From Chlamydia trachomatis (GTDB lineage: Bacteria > Chlamydiota > Chlamydiia > Chlamydiales > 2-12-FULL-49-11), in assembly GCA_945870925.1 (NCBI GenBank), contig CAMBTZ010000002.1:1-26954 (forward strand): a stretch of DNA of 26,954 bases, given 5' to 3'. Shown here in pieces: positions 26,939-26,954 of this stretch. The notes under the pieces are model-generated. The model saw only the letters and a list, made by a program, of their open reading frames with translations. It made no database searches and was not told the DNA's origin. How positions within the stretch are numbered: the stretch's first letter is position 1; the number at the start of each line of letters is the position of its first letter. The position numbers were made by a program, and so were the translations under genes.

Positions 26939-26954
26939 CTTCCCGTAAGGGAAG
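26939..26954 (+). terminator. Terminator hairpin of the rRNA operon, cut by the window end
   Basis: CTTCCC (26939-26944), loop GTAA and GGGAAG (26949-26954) form a perfect stem directly after 5S. The expected T-run would lie beyond the window. Confidence 0.7.

Overview
The window comes from a member of the phylum Chlamydiota. The 16S rRNA gene has the chlamydial 5' end (CTGAGAATTTGATC, then a GGCGTGGATGAGGCATGCAAG stretch), there is no tRNA gene in the 16S-23S spacer, and the blocks znuABC-rplU-rpmA-obg and nrdR-dksA-lspA are, as I recall, arranged as in Chlamydia. A NADP-isocitrate dehydrogenase, a heptose-pathway isomerase (GmhA) and an NhaD antiporter are not typical of reduced Chlamydiaceae. 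An environmental (amoeba- or arthropod-associated) lineage is therefore more likely. I cannot name genus or species. The DNA is AT-rich throughout.

Layout. Bases 1-483: 3' end of an unknown gene, then tRNA-Phe with a clear promoter and terminator. 588-3878: accessory block with a GT92-type glycosyltransferase, an unknown protein, a small DUF2892 membrane protein and a GT10 fucosyltransferase-like enzyme. 3878-4341: a non-coding foldback (MITE-like) element with terminal inverted repeats and a candidate target duplication. 4370-8560 (minus strand): znuA-znuC-znuB metal importer, followed by the rplU-rpmA-obg operon with its own promoter. 8677-8910: tRNA-Ser(GGA) followed by an unexplained structured or duplicated segment. 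8932-12575: a compact chain nrdR, dksA-like, lspA, unknown, pncC (CinA C-terminal type), SpoU methyltransferase and RluA-type pseudouridine synthase, in which almost every junction overlaps. 12605-14273: two secreted repeat proteins in tandem. 14257-18977: asd (minus), gmhA-lpxK (plus), icd (minus) and kdsD (plus). 19007-20281: NhaD. 20291-21319 (minus): an unknown basic protein with AT-hook-like motifs. 21806-26954: a 16S-23S-5S rRNA operon with visible processing stems and the first part of a terminator hairpin at the window edge.

Functional themes are translation (rRNAs, two tRNAs, L21, L27, Obg, two RNA-modifying enzymes), LPS precursor supply (GmhA, LpxK, KdsD), ion and metal transport (ZnuABC, NhaD), and central metabolism (Icd, Asd). 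There is also a set of lineage-specific or accessory proteins (GT92, GT10, the tandem secreted pair, the AT-hook-like protein). I saw no CRISPR array, transposase, prophage or obvious defence system. The best candidates for something undescribed are the segment after tRNA-Ser, the foldback element, the tandem secreted proteins and the basic protein beside the rRNA operon.
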